A stretch of DNA of 40,022 bases from an uncultured Christensenella sp. (GTDB lineage Bacteria > Bacillota > Clostridia > Christensenellales > Borkfalkiaceae): positions 1 through 40,022 of the forward strand of contig CAJUGP010000020.1 in the NCBI GenBank assembly GCA_910586365.1, given 5' to 3'. Position 1 is the first letter of the stretch; each line of letters begins with the position of its first letter. Shown in pieces: positions 6,398-15,427 of this stretch. The position numbers and the translations under genes are program-made. The notes beneath the pieces were generated by a model, which was not told the DNA's origin, searched no databases, and saw only the letters and a program-made list of their open reading frames with translations.

Positions 6398-7310
6398 GGT
6401 AAACGGTAAATTGTGCGGTCTGAGCGCGGAACTTAAAAATCGCTTTCCCGACGCGGCGATCGAAGAAAATTTTTCTCTCGCGCGTCATACGACGATCGGC
6501 TGCGGCGGGTGCGCCGCGGTCTGTATCGAGCCTGCAAACGAACGGGGCGCGGAAGCGGTTTTGCGCTATCTGCACCGAAATGCGGTTCCTTATTATATAT
6601 TGGGCGCGGGCGCGAACGTGCTTCCTTCGGACGAACGGTTCGAGGGCGTCGCGGTGCGGTTTCGCGCGTTGCGGAAAATCGTGCGCGTCGGCGATTGCAT
6701 CGAAACGGGCGCGGGCGTGACGGGCGGCAGTCTTTTGCGCTTTGCGCGCGGGGAAGAATTGGGCGGCTTGGAACCGTTCACGGGCATTCCCATGACGGTC
6801 GGCGGCGGGATCACGATGAACGCGGGCATTGCCGTGCGGCATTTTTCCGACGTCGTGGAAGAGGTGCTTGCGGTTCGCGAGGGTGAGTTGATCGTATTGC
6901 GCGCGAAGGATTGCGGTTTTTCCGAAAAATACAGCGTGTTTCAGAACAAGATCGCCGTTTTGGGCGCGCGGCTGCGTCTTACGCCGTCCGCCGTACAGAG
7001 CATCGAACGGGAAAGCTGTTATTTCAGAACAAGGCGGGCGCACCTTCCCAAAGGGCGCAGCATGGGCTGCACGTTCGTCAATCCCGAAGGAATTTCGGCG
7101 GGAGCGCTCATCGAGGCGTGCGGATTAAAGGGCATGCGCGAGGGAAAGGCGTTCGTTTCGGAACGGCACGCGAATTTTATCATCAACGAAGGGCAGTGCG
7201 CCGCTGACGTCGCGCGGCTCATTCAAAAAATAAAACAGACGGTATATAAGGAGAAAGGCGTGAGCCTGCGCGAGGAAATACGCAGGATTCCGCCGCAGCC
7301 GATTACATAG
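6396..7310 (+). CDS. murB: UDP-N-acetylenolpyruvoylglucosamine reductase MurB, atypical active site
   Basis: A 304-residue FAD enzyme that uses NADPH to make UDP-N-acetylmuramate, the second committed step of peptidoglycan synthesis. Family landmarks are present: HTTIGCGG near the start, an ILGAGANVL FAD loop, GLEPFTGIPMTVGGGITMNAG, a CGLKGMREGKAFVSERHANFI segment and the final REEIRRI carrying the conserved Glu. Several normally invariant residues differ. The YR pair of the FxYRxS motif reads EK (F-S-E-K-Y-S), and the catalytic Ser of the GSxF motif is Cys225 (G-C-T-F). The start is uncertain: ATG 6396 lacks a ribosome binding site and lies in a promoter-like -10; TTG 6369 and TTG 6411 are alternatives. 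It heads the PHP-whiA-dnaE-pfkA cluster, the usual clostridial position of murB. Confidence 0.85.
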   Translation: MVNGKLCGLSAELKNRFPDAAIEENFSLARHTTIGCGGCAAVCIEPANERGAEAVLRYLHRNAVPYYILGAGANVLPSDERFEGVAVRFRALRKIVRVGDCIETGAGVTGGSLLRFARGEELGGLEPFTGIPMTVGGGITMNAGIAVRHFSDVVEEVLAVREGELIVLRAKDCGFSEKYSVFQNKIAVLGARLRLTPSAVQSIERESCYFRTRRAHLPKGRSMGCTFVNPEGISAGALIEACGLKGMREGKAFVSERHANFIINEGQCAADVARLIQKIKQTVYKEKGVSLREEIRRIPPQPIT

Positions 7311-7337
7311 GGCGATTTGCCCGAAGAAGAAACGCAG

Positions 7338-8129
7338 ATGAAGCTAACGGTTGATTTTCATACGCATACTCAATACTCCGACGGCGACAATACCGTTGCG
7401 CAGAACGTTGCGAAGGCGAAGGAACGCGGCTTGAAAGCGGTCGCGCTGACCGAGCACGGATTTTCGCACGTCTGGTTCGGCATACGCCGCAAAAACATGC
7501 CCGAGTATATTGCGGAAGCGCGCGCGGCGGAAGCGTGCGAGGGGATCCCCGCCTTGATCGGGATCGAAAGCAATATCCGCGGCATAACGGGTCTGTGCGA
7601 TCTGAAAGAGAGCGACTACCCCGATTTCGACGTCTATTTGGCGGGGATTCACGTCGTGATCCACTACGATCGGTTAAAAGATTGGAAAATCGGTTGGGGC
7701 AGCTATCTGCGCGGAGAGATGAAAATAAAGCCTTCGCAGAGCTTGATCAAATATACGACGAAGGCGTTTATCAACGCGATCGAGAAAAACCCGCTCGACG
7801 TTGTGACGCATTTGAACTTTCAATGCTTTACCGACCCCGTCGAGGTGGCGAAATGCTGCCGCGATTACGGGACTTATTTGGAAATCAGCGCCAAAAAACC
7901 GCATTTGACCGACGAGGAATTGGACGCCGTCGTGCAGACGGGCGTGCGGTTCGTCGTCAATTCCGACGCGCATTCGATCGATCGGATCGGCGATTGCGCG
8001 CTTGCCGCCGAGCAGATCAAACGCGTCGGCGTTCCGTTGGACCGTATCGACAATATCGACGGCAAACTTCCCGTTTTCCGTTTCGCGCAATATAAAAAAG
8101 AACACGGTATCTATTCGAGGTTTTCATGA
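7338..8129 (+). CDS. PHP-domain phosphoesterase
   Basis: This 263-residue protein is a stand-alone PHP domain, a metal-dependent hydrolase fold related to histidinol phosphatase and the YcdX/PolX group. It has the metal-binding motifs in order: HTHTQYSDG near residue 10, LTEHG at about 40, IGIESNI, an AGIHVVIH segment, VVTHLN and finally NSDAHS. The cytoplasmic substrate is unknown. I chose ATG 7338 over a TTG at 7317 because the fold starts immediately (MKLTVDFHTHT) and the extra residues have no counterpart; neither start has a strong ribosome binding site. The end overlaps whiA in an ATGA junction, indicating translational coupling. PHP genes beside murB and whiA are familiar in Clostridia. 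Confidence 0.9.
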   Translation: MKLTVDFHTHTQYSDGDNTVAQNVAKAKERGLKAVALTEHGFSHVWFGIRRKNMPEYIAEARAAEACEGIPALIGIESNIRGITGLCDLKESDYPDFDVYLAGIHVVIHYDRLKDWKIGWGSYLRGEMKIKPSQSLIKYTTKAFINAIEKNPLDVVTHLNFQCFTDPVEVAKCCRDYGTYLEISAKKPHLTDEELDAVVQTGVRFVVNSDAHSIDRIGDCALAAEQIKRVGVPLDRIDNIDGKLPVFRFAQYKKEHGIYSRFS

Positions 8130-9046
8130 ATTTTACGGAGGAGATAAAGCGCGATCTGTTGCGCGCTTTTCCCCAAAACCGCTGTTGCCGCCTTGCAACG
8201 TTCGCGGCGTTTCTCGATACGCGGGGCATTGCTCCGCGTATCGGCGAGAATGCGGAAAGCGCGATCGTCTTTACGAGCGAAAAGGAAGAAATCGCCGAAT
8301 ATTTTCTTTCTTTGGCGGAAGAGCTATTCGGCATTTCCATGACCGTGACCGAGGCGGTGCGCGATCCGAAATACGGGCGCAACAAATTAACGTTTTCTTA
8401 TGCGGGCGGCGACGCTGCGGCGATTTTAGAAGAGATCAAACGCTATTCCGCCGAAAAGATCGGCGGCGCCGAATGCTGCGTGCGCGCTTATCTGTGCGGC
8501 GCGTTTCTCGGCGGGGGGAGCTGCACGCTTCCGCGCGGCGGGGCGAAAACGGGGTATCATCTCGAATTTGTGTTCCGCCGTCAATCGGCTGCGCTCGCGT
8601 TTTGCGAGCTGCTCGAAGGGCAGCTTCTGTTCGGAAACATGATTCCGCGGGGCGAAAAATACGTCGTTTACTGCAAAAATCGGGAAATGCTCGGGGATTT
8701 TTTGTACAAAATCGGCGCGCGCGGCGCGCTCAGAAAGTTCGAGAGCGTGTTCGAGGCGCGCGAACAGAGCAACCGCGACAACCGCGTGAACAACTGTTTT
8801 ATCGGCAACACCGATAAAACGGCGATCGCGAGCGCGGAACAGGTGTTTGCCGTGCAGCGTTTGGAAGAGAAGGGCATTCTGCAAACCCTGCCCGAACCGC
8901 TGCGGCGCGCGGCGGAAGGGAGAGTGCGTTACCCGACGCTTTCCTTAAACGAGCTTGCCGCCGTGCTCGGCGTCGGAAAAAGCTGCTTAAATCACAGAAT
9001 GAGAAAATTGGTGCAGTTAAGCACCCGAACGGAAGAAAACGCATGA
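8126..9046 (+). CDS. whiA: DNA-binding protein WhiA
   Basis: A 306-residue protein of near-normal length. The N-terminal region (about 1-200) is the LAGLIDADG-homing-endonuclease-like fold, seen in NRCCRLATFAAFLDTRG and the CVRAYLCGAFLGGGSC stretch. The C-terminal domain (about 215-300) has the NRDNRVNNC segment and the helix-turn-helix LSLNELAAVLGVGKSCLNHRMRKL. In actinobacteria WhiA controls sporulation; in Bacillus it affects cell division and nucleoid organisation. It overlaps both neighbours by ATGA junctions (PHP upstream, dnaE downstream). In many Firmicutes whiA is directly preceded by rapZ and yvcK, which are missing here. Confidence 0.95.
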   Translation: MNFTEEIKRDLLRAFPQNRCCRLATFAAFLDTRGIAPRIGENAESAIVFTSEKEEIAEYFLSLAEELFGISMTVTEAVRDPKYGRNKLTFSYAGGDAAAILEEIKRYSAEKIGGAECCVRAYLCGAFLGGGSCTLPRGGAKTGYHLEFVFRRQSAALAFCELLEGQLLFGNMIPRGEKYVVYCKNREMLGDFLYKIGARGALRKFESVFEAREQSNRDNRVNNCFIGNTDKTAIASAEQVFAVQRLEEKGILQTLPEPLRRAAEGRVRYPTLSLNELAAVLGVGKSCLNHRMRKLVQLSTRTEENA

Positions 9047-12000
9047 CCGATTTCGTACATTTACATCTGCATACCGAATACAGTCTGCTCGACGGCGCCG
9101 TGAAGGTCGACGAGTTGATCAAGCACTGCAAAAAGAACAATATAAACGCCGTTGCCGTCACCGATCACGGAAACATGTACTGTTCGCTGCGGTTTGCCGA
9201 GAAGTGCAGAAAAAATAAGATCAAAGCGATCGTCGGCTGCGAATTTTATCTCACCGACGATTTAACGGTAAAAACCGAACAGCGCGCCGATCACCTCGTG
9301 TTGCTCGCCAAGAATAAAGCGGGGTACATCAATCTCACGCAACTCGATTCGATGGCGTTCGTCGACGGATTTTATTACCGTCCGCGCATCGATTACAGCG
9401 TGTTAAAAGAGCACAGCGAAGGCGTAATCTGCCTTTCCGCCTGCCTTGCGGGGCGCATTCCGCGTCTTTTGATGGCGGGAGAATACGAAAAAGCCAAAGA
9501 ATTCGCGCTCGGTCTGCGCGATATTTACGGCGAAGATTTTTACCTCGAAATACAGGACCACGGCATTCCCGAACAGAAACAGATTTTGCCGCTCATTTTG
9601 AAAATATCGCGCGAAACGGGCATTCCGCTCGTCGCCACGAACGATGTGCATTATCTCAATAAGGAAGATTGGGAAATGCAGGACGTGCTCATGTGCATAC
9701 AGACCAAGCGCACGCTTGACGATCCCGACCGCATGAAGATGCAGACGCATGAATTTTACATGAAATCGGGTGACGAAATGGCGGCGCTGTTCCCCAACGT
9801 GCCCGAGGCGATTTCCAACACGCGCGTGATTGCCGATAAGGTTTCCGACGTCGATACGCCGTTCAATCTCAAAGACGACGGTACGCCGATCTACGACAAA
9901 ACGCTCATTCCGCTCTATACGGCGGACGACGGCACGCCGTCGCCCGAATTTTTGCGTCGTTTGACCGAGGACGGACTGCCCAAACGCTACGGCACGGTGA
10001 CGGACGAGATCCGCGCGCGCGCCGAATACGAATTGGGTATTATCATCAAGATGGGGTTTGCGGACTATTTCCTGATCGTGTGGGATTATATCAACTGGTC
10101 GCGCATGAACGATATTCCCGTCGGACCGGGAAGAGGATCGGGCGTCGGCAGCATCGTCGCGTATGCGATCGGGATCACCAACGTCGATCCGCTGCGTTAC
10201 GATTTGCTGTTCGAGCGCTTTCTCAATCCCGACCGCGTTTCCATGCCCGACTTCGACGTCGACTTCTGTACCGAACGGCGCGGCGAAACGATCGAGTACG
10301 TCCGCCGCCGCTATCATCCCGAAAACGTCGCGCAGATCGTCACGTTCGGCACGCTCGCCTCGCGCGCCGTTATCAAAGACGTGGGGCGGGTCATGCGCGT
10401 TCCGTATTCCGAAACCGACCGTATTACCAAGCTTATGGACGGAAAATCGACGATTCGCGAGCTTTTGGGGCTGAATATCGAAAATTGCCGCGCCGAGATT
10501 GAAAAGACCAAGGACGATCCCGACAAAAACGAAGAAGCGCAGAAAAAATATAACGATCAGCTCGGAAAACGCAACGCGGAATTTATCGATATCTACGAAA
10601 GCGACGAGGAATTGAAGCGCGTTATCGACATGGGGCTGAAGCTCGAAGGCATGCCGCGACAAACGGGCATGCACGCCGCGGGCGTCGTGATCTGCGCGAA
10701 AAAGATTGCCGACAACGTGCCGCTCTCGCGCAACGGCGAGGATATTACGACGCAGTACGACATGAAGGAAGTCGAGTCGATCGGCATGCTGAAAATGGAC
10801 TTCCTTGCGCTGACGACGCTGACCGATATCAAAAAGACGCTCGATTATATTTACGAGGATACGGGCAATAAAATCGAATTCGGGCAGGAATGCGACGATA
10901 AAGAGGCTTACAAACTCATTTCCGACGGCGATACCGATGCGGTGTTCCAACTCGAACAAGGCGGCATGAAACGGTTTATGAAACAGCTGCAGCCCACCTG
11001 CCTCGAGGACTTGATCGCGGGTATTTCGCTCTACCGCCCCGGTCCCATGGACTTTATTCCCACGTATCTGAAAAATAAAAACAACCCCGAGGGGATCACC
11101 TATTTAACGCCGCTGCTCAAACCCATTCTCGAAAATTCGTACGGCGTTATCATCTATCAAGAGCAGGTCATGCAGATCTTCCAAAATCTTGCGGGCTATT
11201 CGCTCGGGCAGGCGGATCTCGTCCGCCGTGCCATGGCAAAGAAAAAGCGTGCCGAGCTGATGGCGCAGAAGGATAAGTTCATTTACGGCGATATCCAAAA
11301 CGGGGGAAATATCACGGGCTGTCAGGCGCACGGCATTCCGCCCGAGGTCAGCGCGGAGCTGTTCAAAGAAATGGAAAGCTTCGCTTCCTACGCCTTCAAT
11401 AAATCGCATGCCGCGGCTTACGCCGTCGTTACCTACCAGACGGCATACTTAAAAGCCTATTATCCCAAAGAATTTTTGGCGGGCGTGCTCAACAACCGCA
11501 TCACGAAAATCGAAGAGATCGCAAAATACGTCGCCTATATGAAGGAGAAGAACATTCCCGTCTATCCGCCCGACGTCAACGCGTCCAAGGCTTATTTCTC
11601 CGTACAGAACGACGGCGTGCGCTTCGGGCTTTGCGCGCTGCGCGGTGTGGGGATCGCCGCAATGGAAAGCGTGATCGAAGAGCGCGAAAAGAACGGGAGG
11701 TTCCTCGATTTTACCGATTTTCTCATGCGCTGCACGAAATTCATCAATAAGCGCATGGTCGAAAGCTTGATTTTGGGCGGCGCGTTCGATAGCTTCGGCA
11801 AGCACCGTTCGCAGTATTACGCCGTATACGAGGATCTGATGCGGCGTATCGCGGGCATCGACAAACAGCGCGACAGCGCGCAGATGTCGCTGTTCGGCGA
11901 CGTGATCGAAGAGCAGGCGCCCGAAGTCGATTACCCCGATCTGCCCGAATGGGATACCTCGGAGAAGCTCTCGCGCGAAAAATCGGTAATTGGCGTATAC

Positions 12001-12627
12001 GTCAGCGGGCACCCGTTCGGCGCGTATGCGCACCATTTTTCCGACAGCACGTTCAACACGGGCATGCTGCTCGATTTTGAAGAGGACGAGGAAACGGGCG
12101 ACAGATCGTATGCGTCGGTTTCCGACGGACAGCCCGTTACGATGGGCGGCATTGTTTCCGTCGTGCGCAAGCACAACACGAAGGGCGGTTCGGTCATGGC
12201 GTTTATCACGGTGGAAGATCTCTACGGCAGCATCGACTGCATCGCCTTCCCGCGCGTGTACGATAAGATCAAATCGCTGATCCGCCCCGATACCGTCGTA
12301 ACGGTGACGGGCAAGCTCGATATTCAGCCCGAAAAACTGCCTGTGATCCGTTTGGATACGCTCAAAGAATTCGTTCCGCCCGAAAACAAGCGCGCGGAAG
12401 AAACGCCGGTGCAAACGGAAAAAATACTTTGGCTCGACGCGCGTTCGCTTGCGCGGGAGGATTTCGACGAGCTGATCGAGATGATGGAAGGGTATGCGGG
12501 GAACGTAAAAACCAAGATTTTGTACGAAGGAAAACGGTATGAATACGCGGTAAACCTTTCCAAAGCCTTCACGGCGGAGCTGAGAACCTTCCTTTCCGCC
12601 GAGCAAATCAAGCTGGTGGAACGGTAA
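9043..12627 (+). CDS. dnaE: DNA polymerase III alpha subunit DnaE
   Basis: At 1194 residues this is a full-length DnaE replicative polymerase. The N-terminal PHP domain starts at once (HLHLHTEYSLLDG, then AVTDHGNMY). The polymerase palm carries the catalytic aspartates D403 and D405 in PDFDVDF and D586 in GMLKMDFL, matching E. coli D401, D403 and D555. The fingers include the GPGRGSGVGS loop and the SLYRPGPM segment. The C-terminal third has the helix-hairpin-helix and an OB-fold (about 1010-1090, GGIVSVVRKHNTKGG onwards). It overlaps whiA by 4 bp. It is DnaE type, not PolC; whether a PolC exists elsewhere cannot be seen here. Confidence 0.98.
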   Translation: MTDFVHLHLHTEYSLLDGAVKVDELIKHCKKNNINAVAVTDHGNMYCSLRFAEKCRKNKIKAIVGCEFYLTDDLTVKTEQRADHLVLLAKNKAGYINLTQLDSMAFVDGFYYRPRIDYSVLKEHSEGVICLSACLAGRIPRLLMAGEYEKAKEFALGLRDIYGEDFYLEIQDHGIPEQKQILPLILKISRETGIPLVATNDVHYLNKEDWEMQDVLMCIQTKRTLDDPDRMKMQTHEFYMKSGDEMAALFPNVPEAISNTRVIADKVSDVDTPFNLKDDGTPIYDKTLIPLYTADDGTPSPEFLRRLTEDGLPKRYGTVTDEIRARAEYELGIIIKMGFADYFLIVWDYINWSRMNDIPVGPGRGSGVGSIVAYAIGITNVDPLRYDLLFERFLNPDRVSMPDFDVDFCTERRGETIEYVRRRYHPENVAQIVTFGTLASRAVIKDVGRVMRVPYSETDRITKLMDGKSTIRELLGLNIENCRAEIEKTKDDPDKNEEAQKKYNDQLGKRNAEFIDIYESDEELKRVIDMGLKLEGMPRQTGMHAAGVVICAKKIADNVPLSRNGEDITTQYDMKEVESIGMLKMDFLALTTLTDIKKTLDYIYEDTGNKIEFGQECDDKEAYKLISDGDTDAVFQLEQGGMKRFMKQLQPTCLEDLIAGISLYRPGPMDFIPTYLKNKNNPEGITYLTPLLKPILENSYGVIIYQEQVMQIFQNLAGYSLGQADLVRRAMAKKKRAELMAQKDKFIYGDIQNGGNITGCQAHGIPPEVSAELFKEMESFASYAFNKSHAAAYAVVTYQTAYLKAYYPKEFLAGVLNNRITKIEEIAKYVAYMKEKNIPVYPPDVNASKAYFSVQNDGVRFGLCALRGVGIAAMESVIEEREKNGRFLDFTDFLMRCTKFINKRMVESLILGGAFDSFGKHRSQYYAVYEDLMRRIAGIDKQRDSAQMSLFGDVIEEQAPEVDYPDLPEWDTSEKLSREKSVIGVYVSGHPFGAYAHHFSDSTFNTGMLLDFEEDEETGDRSYASVSDGQPVTMGGIVSVVRKHNTKGGSVMAFITVEDLYGSIDCIAFPRVYDKIKSLIRPDTVVTVTGKLDIQPEKLPVIRLDTLKEFVPPENKRAEETPVQTEKILWLDARSLAREDFDELIEMMEGYAGNVKTKILYEGKRYEYAVNLSKAFTAELRTFLSAEQIKLVER

Positions 12628-12663
12628 TTTTTCGGAAAAACGAAAAAAATTTGCAAAATCGTC

Positions 12664-12692
12664 TTCCATTTTTCCGAATAATCTGCTATAAT
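12664..12692 (+). promoter_or_regulatory. Extended -10 promoter of pfkA
   Basis: A perfect TATAAT (12687-12692) preceded by TGC forms an extended -10 element. The -35 region (TTCCAT, 12664-12669) is poor, as is common for extended -10 promoters. It gives pfkA its own transcript with a leader of about 70 bases. Confidence 0.7.
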
Positions 12693-12767
12693 AATAAATG
12701 GCGGGTTCGTGGGGGAGGATACTACGCGTAATAAATTTTTGATACGTAAGTTTTACGGAGGTATTGT

Positions 12768-13730
12768 ATGAAACGAATCGGACTTTTAACGAGCGGCGGC
12801 GACGCGCCAGGCATGAACGCGGCGATCCGCGCGGTGGTGCGCACGGCGATCTATTACGGCATGGAAGTGTACGGCATCGAACGCGGTTATTCGGGATTGA
12901 TCGAGGACCGCATGACGCCGATGGAAATGCGTTCGGTATCCAATATCGTGCAGCGCGGCGGCACGATGCTCAGAACGGCGCGCTGCCTTGAAATGCTCAC
13001 CGAAGAGGGGCAGAAGAAAGCCGTTTCCACGCTCGAAAAACACGGAATCGAAGGGCTTGTCGTCATCGGCGGCGACGGATCGTTCCGCGGCGCGAAATGC
13101 TTGACGGAAAACTACGGGATCGCCACGATCGGCATTCCCGGCACGATCGACAACGATTTACAGTACACCGATTATACGCTCGGGTTCGATACGGCGGTGA
13201 ATACCTGCCTTGAAATGGTCAATAAACTCCGCGATACGATGACGTCGCACGAGCGCATTTCGGTCGTCGAGGTCATGGGCAGGCATTGCGGCGATATCGC
13301 GCTTTACACGGGCATTACCTCGGGCGCGGAGATCATTATCGTTCCCGAAGTGCCTTACGACATGGACGACATCGTTATGCGCATCAACCGTTCGCGCGAG
13401 AACGGGAAACATTCCAATATCGTTGTGGTGGCGGAGGGCGTGATGAGCGCGGAGGCGTTCACCAAACAGCTGCAGGAAGTGACCTCTTATTCCGTCCGCG
13501 CGACCAACATCGGGCACATTCAGCGCGGCGGTTCGCCTTCCATGGCGGATAGAATGCTTGCCGCTCAGTTCGGAAACAAGGCGGTGCGCCTTTTGAACGA
13601 AGGGATCGAAAACCGCGTGGTCGGGATTCACGACAACCATATTATCGATATGGATATTATGGAAGCCGTTTCGATGAAGAAGAAGTTCGATTTCGAGCTT
13701 TACGAAACGCTGCAAATGATTTCGATGTAA
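12768..13730 (+). CDS. pfkA: ATP-dependent 6-phosphofructokinase
   Basis: A 320-residue glycolytic enzyme that phosphorylates fructose 6-phosphate with ATP. The nucleotide loop LLTSGGDAPGMNA, the GGDGS motif at 102-105 and the catalytic PGTIDND (D128) are intact. Gly104 in GGDGS is the residue expected for ATP rather than pyrophosphate use. Residues for fructose 6-phosphate binding, including a VEVMGRHCGDIAL stretch, are present, and the length is that of the allosteric bacterial PfkA. A GGAGG (12756-12760) precedes the ATG. Position after dnaE is the classical clostridial order; pyruvate kinase, which often follows, is replaced here by a PfkB-family gene. Confidence 0.98.
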   Translation: MKRIGLLTSGGDAPGMNAAIRAVVRTAIYYGMEVYGIERGYSGLIEDRMTPMEMRSVSNIVQRGGTMLRTARCLEMLTEEGQKKAVSTLEKHGIEGLVVIGGDGSFRGAKCLTENYGIATIGIPGTIDNDLQYTDYTLGFDTAVNTCLEMVNKLRDTMTSHERISVVEVMGRHCGDIALYTGITSGAEIIIVPEVPYDMDDIVMRINRSRENGKHSNIVVVAEGVMSAEAFTKQLQEVTSYSVRATNIGHIQRGGSPSMADRMLAAQFGNKAVRLLNEGIENRVVGIHDNHIIDMDIMEAVSMKKKFDFELYETLQMISM

Positions 13731-13745
13731 ATTTTCGTTCGGGTA

Positions 13746-13774
13746 TTGAAATTTTGCCGAAACGGTATTATAAT
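13746..13774 (+). promoter_or_regulatory. Sigma-A promoter upstream of the PfkB-family gene
   Basis: TTGAAA (13746-13751), a 17-bp spacer and a perfect TATAAT (13769-13774). It lies between pfkA and the sugar kinase and should drive the kinase and the HD-domain gene. Confidence 0.85.
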
Positions 13775-13815
13775 AGGTATGCGGTCGCTTTCCGTGCGGC
13801 GGCAAGGGGGACGAA

Positions 13816-14739
13816 ATGATATTAACGGTATGCTTAAGTCCGAGCGTGGACGTCACGATCGAGTTGGATTCGCTCAATACGGGTAAGGTAAACGTCGTCA
13901 AAAGCAAAACGCTTTCCTTTACGGGAAAAGCGCTGAACGTGGCGATCGGCGTCGCGCGGTTGGGCGGCGAGGCGTACGCCACGGGCTTTATGTATAACGA
14001 CAACGGCATGATGTTCGAGCGCGCGCTCGATAAAGAGGGCGTTCCGTTCTCGTTCGTTTGGAACAGCGGACGCGTTCGCGAAAACTACAAATGTATCGAC
14101 AAACATTCGATGCTTACCGAGATCAACGACGTCGGCGAACAGGTGGGCGACGAAAAGCTGTACGAACTGTTGCAGGCGATCCGCAATTTGTCGTCCCGCG
14201 CCGAGGTCACGGTGATTTCGGGCAGTCTGCCGCGCGGCGTCGATCCGACTTATTACCGCGAGCTGTTCCGCGCGGTCGATCCGCGTTCGCTGCGCATCGT
14301 CGACGCGGAAGGGGCAAGGCTGTTTGCGGCGTTGGAGGCGGGGATCGATCTTGTAAAACCCAATCTCGAGGAGTTGGAATTCACCCTCGGCAGACAGATC
14401 AAAGATAAAGACGACATGCTTGCGGGCTGCCGCGAGTTATTGGAACGGGGCGCGAAAGCGGTGTTGCTTTCGCTCGGCAAAGACGGGGCGGTCATCACCG
14501 ACGGCACGCAAAATTATTACTGCAAGAGCATCAACGTCGCCGTGAATTCTACGGTGGGCGCGGGCGACGGCATGGTCGCCGCTGCCGCCACGGCGTTGAA
14601 GCAGGGCGCGCCGCTCAAAGATATTTTGCGCGCGGGCGTTGCTGCGGGTACGGCGACGGTGACGACCTTCGGCACGATTTCGTTCACGAAGAGCAAATAC
14701 GAAGAGATCCTTGCGGGTCTTTCCGTAACGGAGTTTTGA
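13816..14739 (+). CDS. PfkB-family hexose kinase (1-phosphofructokinase / tagatose-6-phosphate kinase type)
   Basis: This 307-residue ribokinase-fold enzyme begins with MILTVCLSPSVDVTIE, typical of the FruK/LacC branch that phosphorylates fructose 1-phosphate or tagatose 6-phosphate. The C-terminal PfkB signature is intact (NSTVGAGDGM, catalytic base D251), with the anion-hole glycines. The N-terminal signature normally reads GGKGxNVA in this branch but here is TGKALNVA, so one glycine of the sugar-phosphate loop is replaced. Exact substrate therefore stays open. No PTS or fruR gene is adjacent. A GGGGG-rich ribosome binding site at 13804-13810 precedes the ATG. The stop overlaps the region where the HD-domain gene begins. 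Confidence 0.85.
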   Translation: MILTVCLSPSVDVTIELDSLNTGKVNVVKSKTLSFTGKALNVAIGVARLGGEAYATGFMYNDNGMMFERALDKEGVPFSFVWNSGRVRENYKCIDKHSMLTEINDVGEQVGDEKLYELLQAIRNLSSRAEVTVISGSLPRGVDPTYYRELFRAVDPRSLRIVDAEGARLFAALEAGIDLVKPNLEELEFTLGRQIKDKDDMLAGCRELLERGAKAVLLSLGKDGAVITDGTQNYYCKSINVAVNSTVGAGDGMVAAAATALKQGAPLKDILRAGVAAGTATVTTFGTISFTKSKYEEILAGLSVTEF

Positions 14740-14741
14740 TC

Positions 14742-15410
14742 TTGCTGCCCGCGCTTTCTTCCATACGAACGGATAAAGAAGTCGAAACGATTATGATGAT
14801 GTCGGAAAAGCAGATCGAGGCGATCGGCTTCACCGAGCATTCCCGCCGCCATGCGGGGATCGTGAGCAAATGGTCGGGCGAAATTCTCCGCTCTCTCGGC
14901 GCCAACGAGGAGCGGGCGCATCTTGCGGAGATTGCTGGATATTTGCACGATATCGGCAACTGTATCAACCGTGCCGACCACGCGCAAAGCGGCGCGATTT
15001 TAGCTTATAATATTCTGAAACGGCTCGGCTGCGATTTGCAGTCGTGCGCCGAGATCATGATGGCGATCGGCAATCACGATGAAAAATACGGGCAACCCGT
15101 TTCGGATATTTCTTCCGCGCTCATCATTGCCGACAAAGCCGATGTGCATAAATCGCGCGTCAAAAAGCCCATCGACAACGTGTTTACCGCCAATATTCAC
15201 GATCGCGTCAATCTTGCCGCCGAGCGTTCCTATCTTTCCGTCGACCGCGCCGCCGCGTCGATCACGCTCAATATCGAGATCGATACGCAGATCTGTTCCG
15301 TTATGGATTATTTTGAAATATACTTCGGCAGAATGCAGCTTTGCCGCCGCGCCGCCGAATTTTTGAACAGCCGCTTCTCGCTCGTGATCAACGGCGTATC
15401 GCTGCTGTAA
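14742..15410 (+). CDS. HD-domain metal-dependent phosphohydrolase
   Basis: A 222-residue cytoplasmic protein with HD-superfamily metal ligands: H37 in the EHSRRH segment, H69-D70 in YLHDIGN, H112-D113 in IGNHDE, and a later IADKADV stretch. It resembles a conserved clostridial HDIG-type family of unknown substrate. I chose TTG 14742 as the start because a GGAG (14730-14733) lies eight bases upstream and the N-terminus then reads MLPALSSIRTDKEV, which fits the family. TTG 14736 and the ATG triplet around 14793 are alternatives. It is co-transcribed with the sugar kinase, and a terminator-like hairpin follows the stop. Confidence 0.85.
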   Translation: MLPALSSIRTDKEVETIMMMSEKQIEAIGFTEHSRRHAGIVSKWSGEILRSLGANEERAHLAEIAGYLHDIGNCINRADHAQSGAILAYNILKRLGCDLQSCAEIMMAIGNHDEKYGQPVSDISSALIIADKADVHKSRVKKPIDNVFTANIHDRVNLAAERSYLSVDRAAASITLNIEIDTQICSVMDYFEIYFGRMQLCRRAAEFLNSRFSLVINGVSLL

Positions 15411-15427
15411 GAAAAAAGTTTCACGCG

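Noticed and set aside
9403..10959. A 518-codon minus-strand frame opposite dnaE
   Set aside because: It lies inside the conserved polymerase domain of dnaE, has no family features and is explained by codon composition.
12633..12676. CGGAAAAA...TTTTTCCG inverted repeat after dnaE as a terminator
   Set aside because: The loop is 28 bases and no T-run follows; the AT-rich tracts are more likely upstream elements of the pfkA promoter.
12693..12755. The pfkA leader as a riboswitch
   Set aside because: It is only about 70 bases long, and I could not fold a conserved aptamer or a terminator/antiterminator pair in it.
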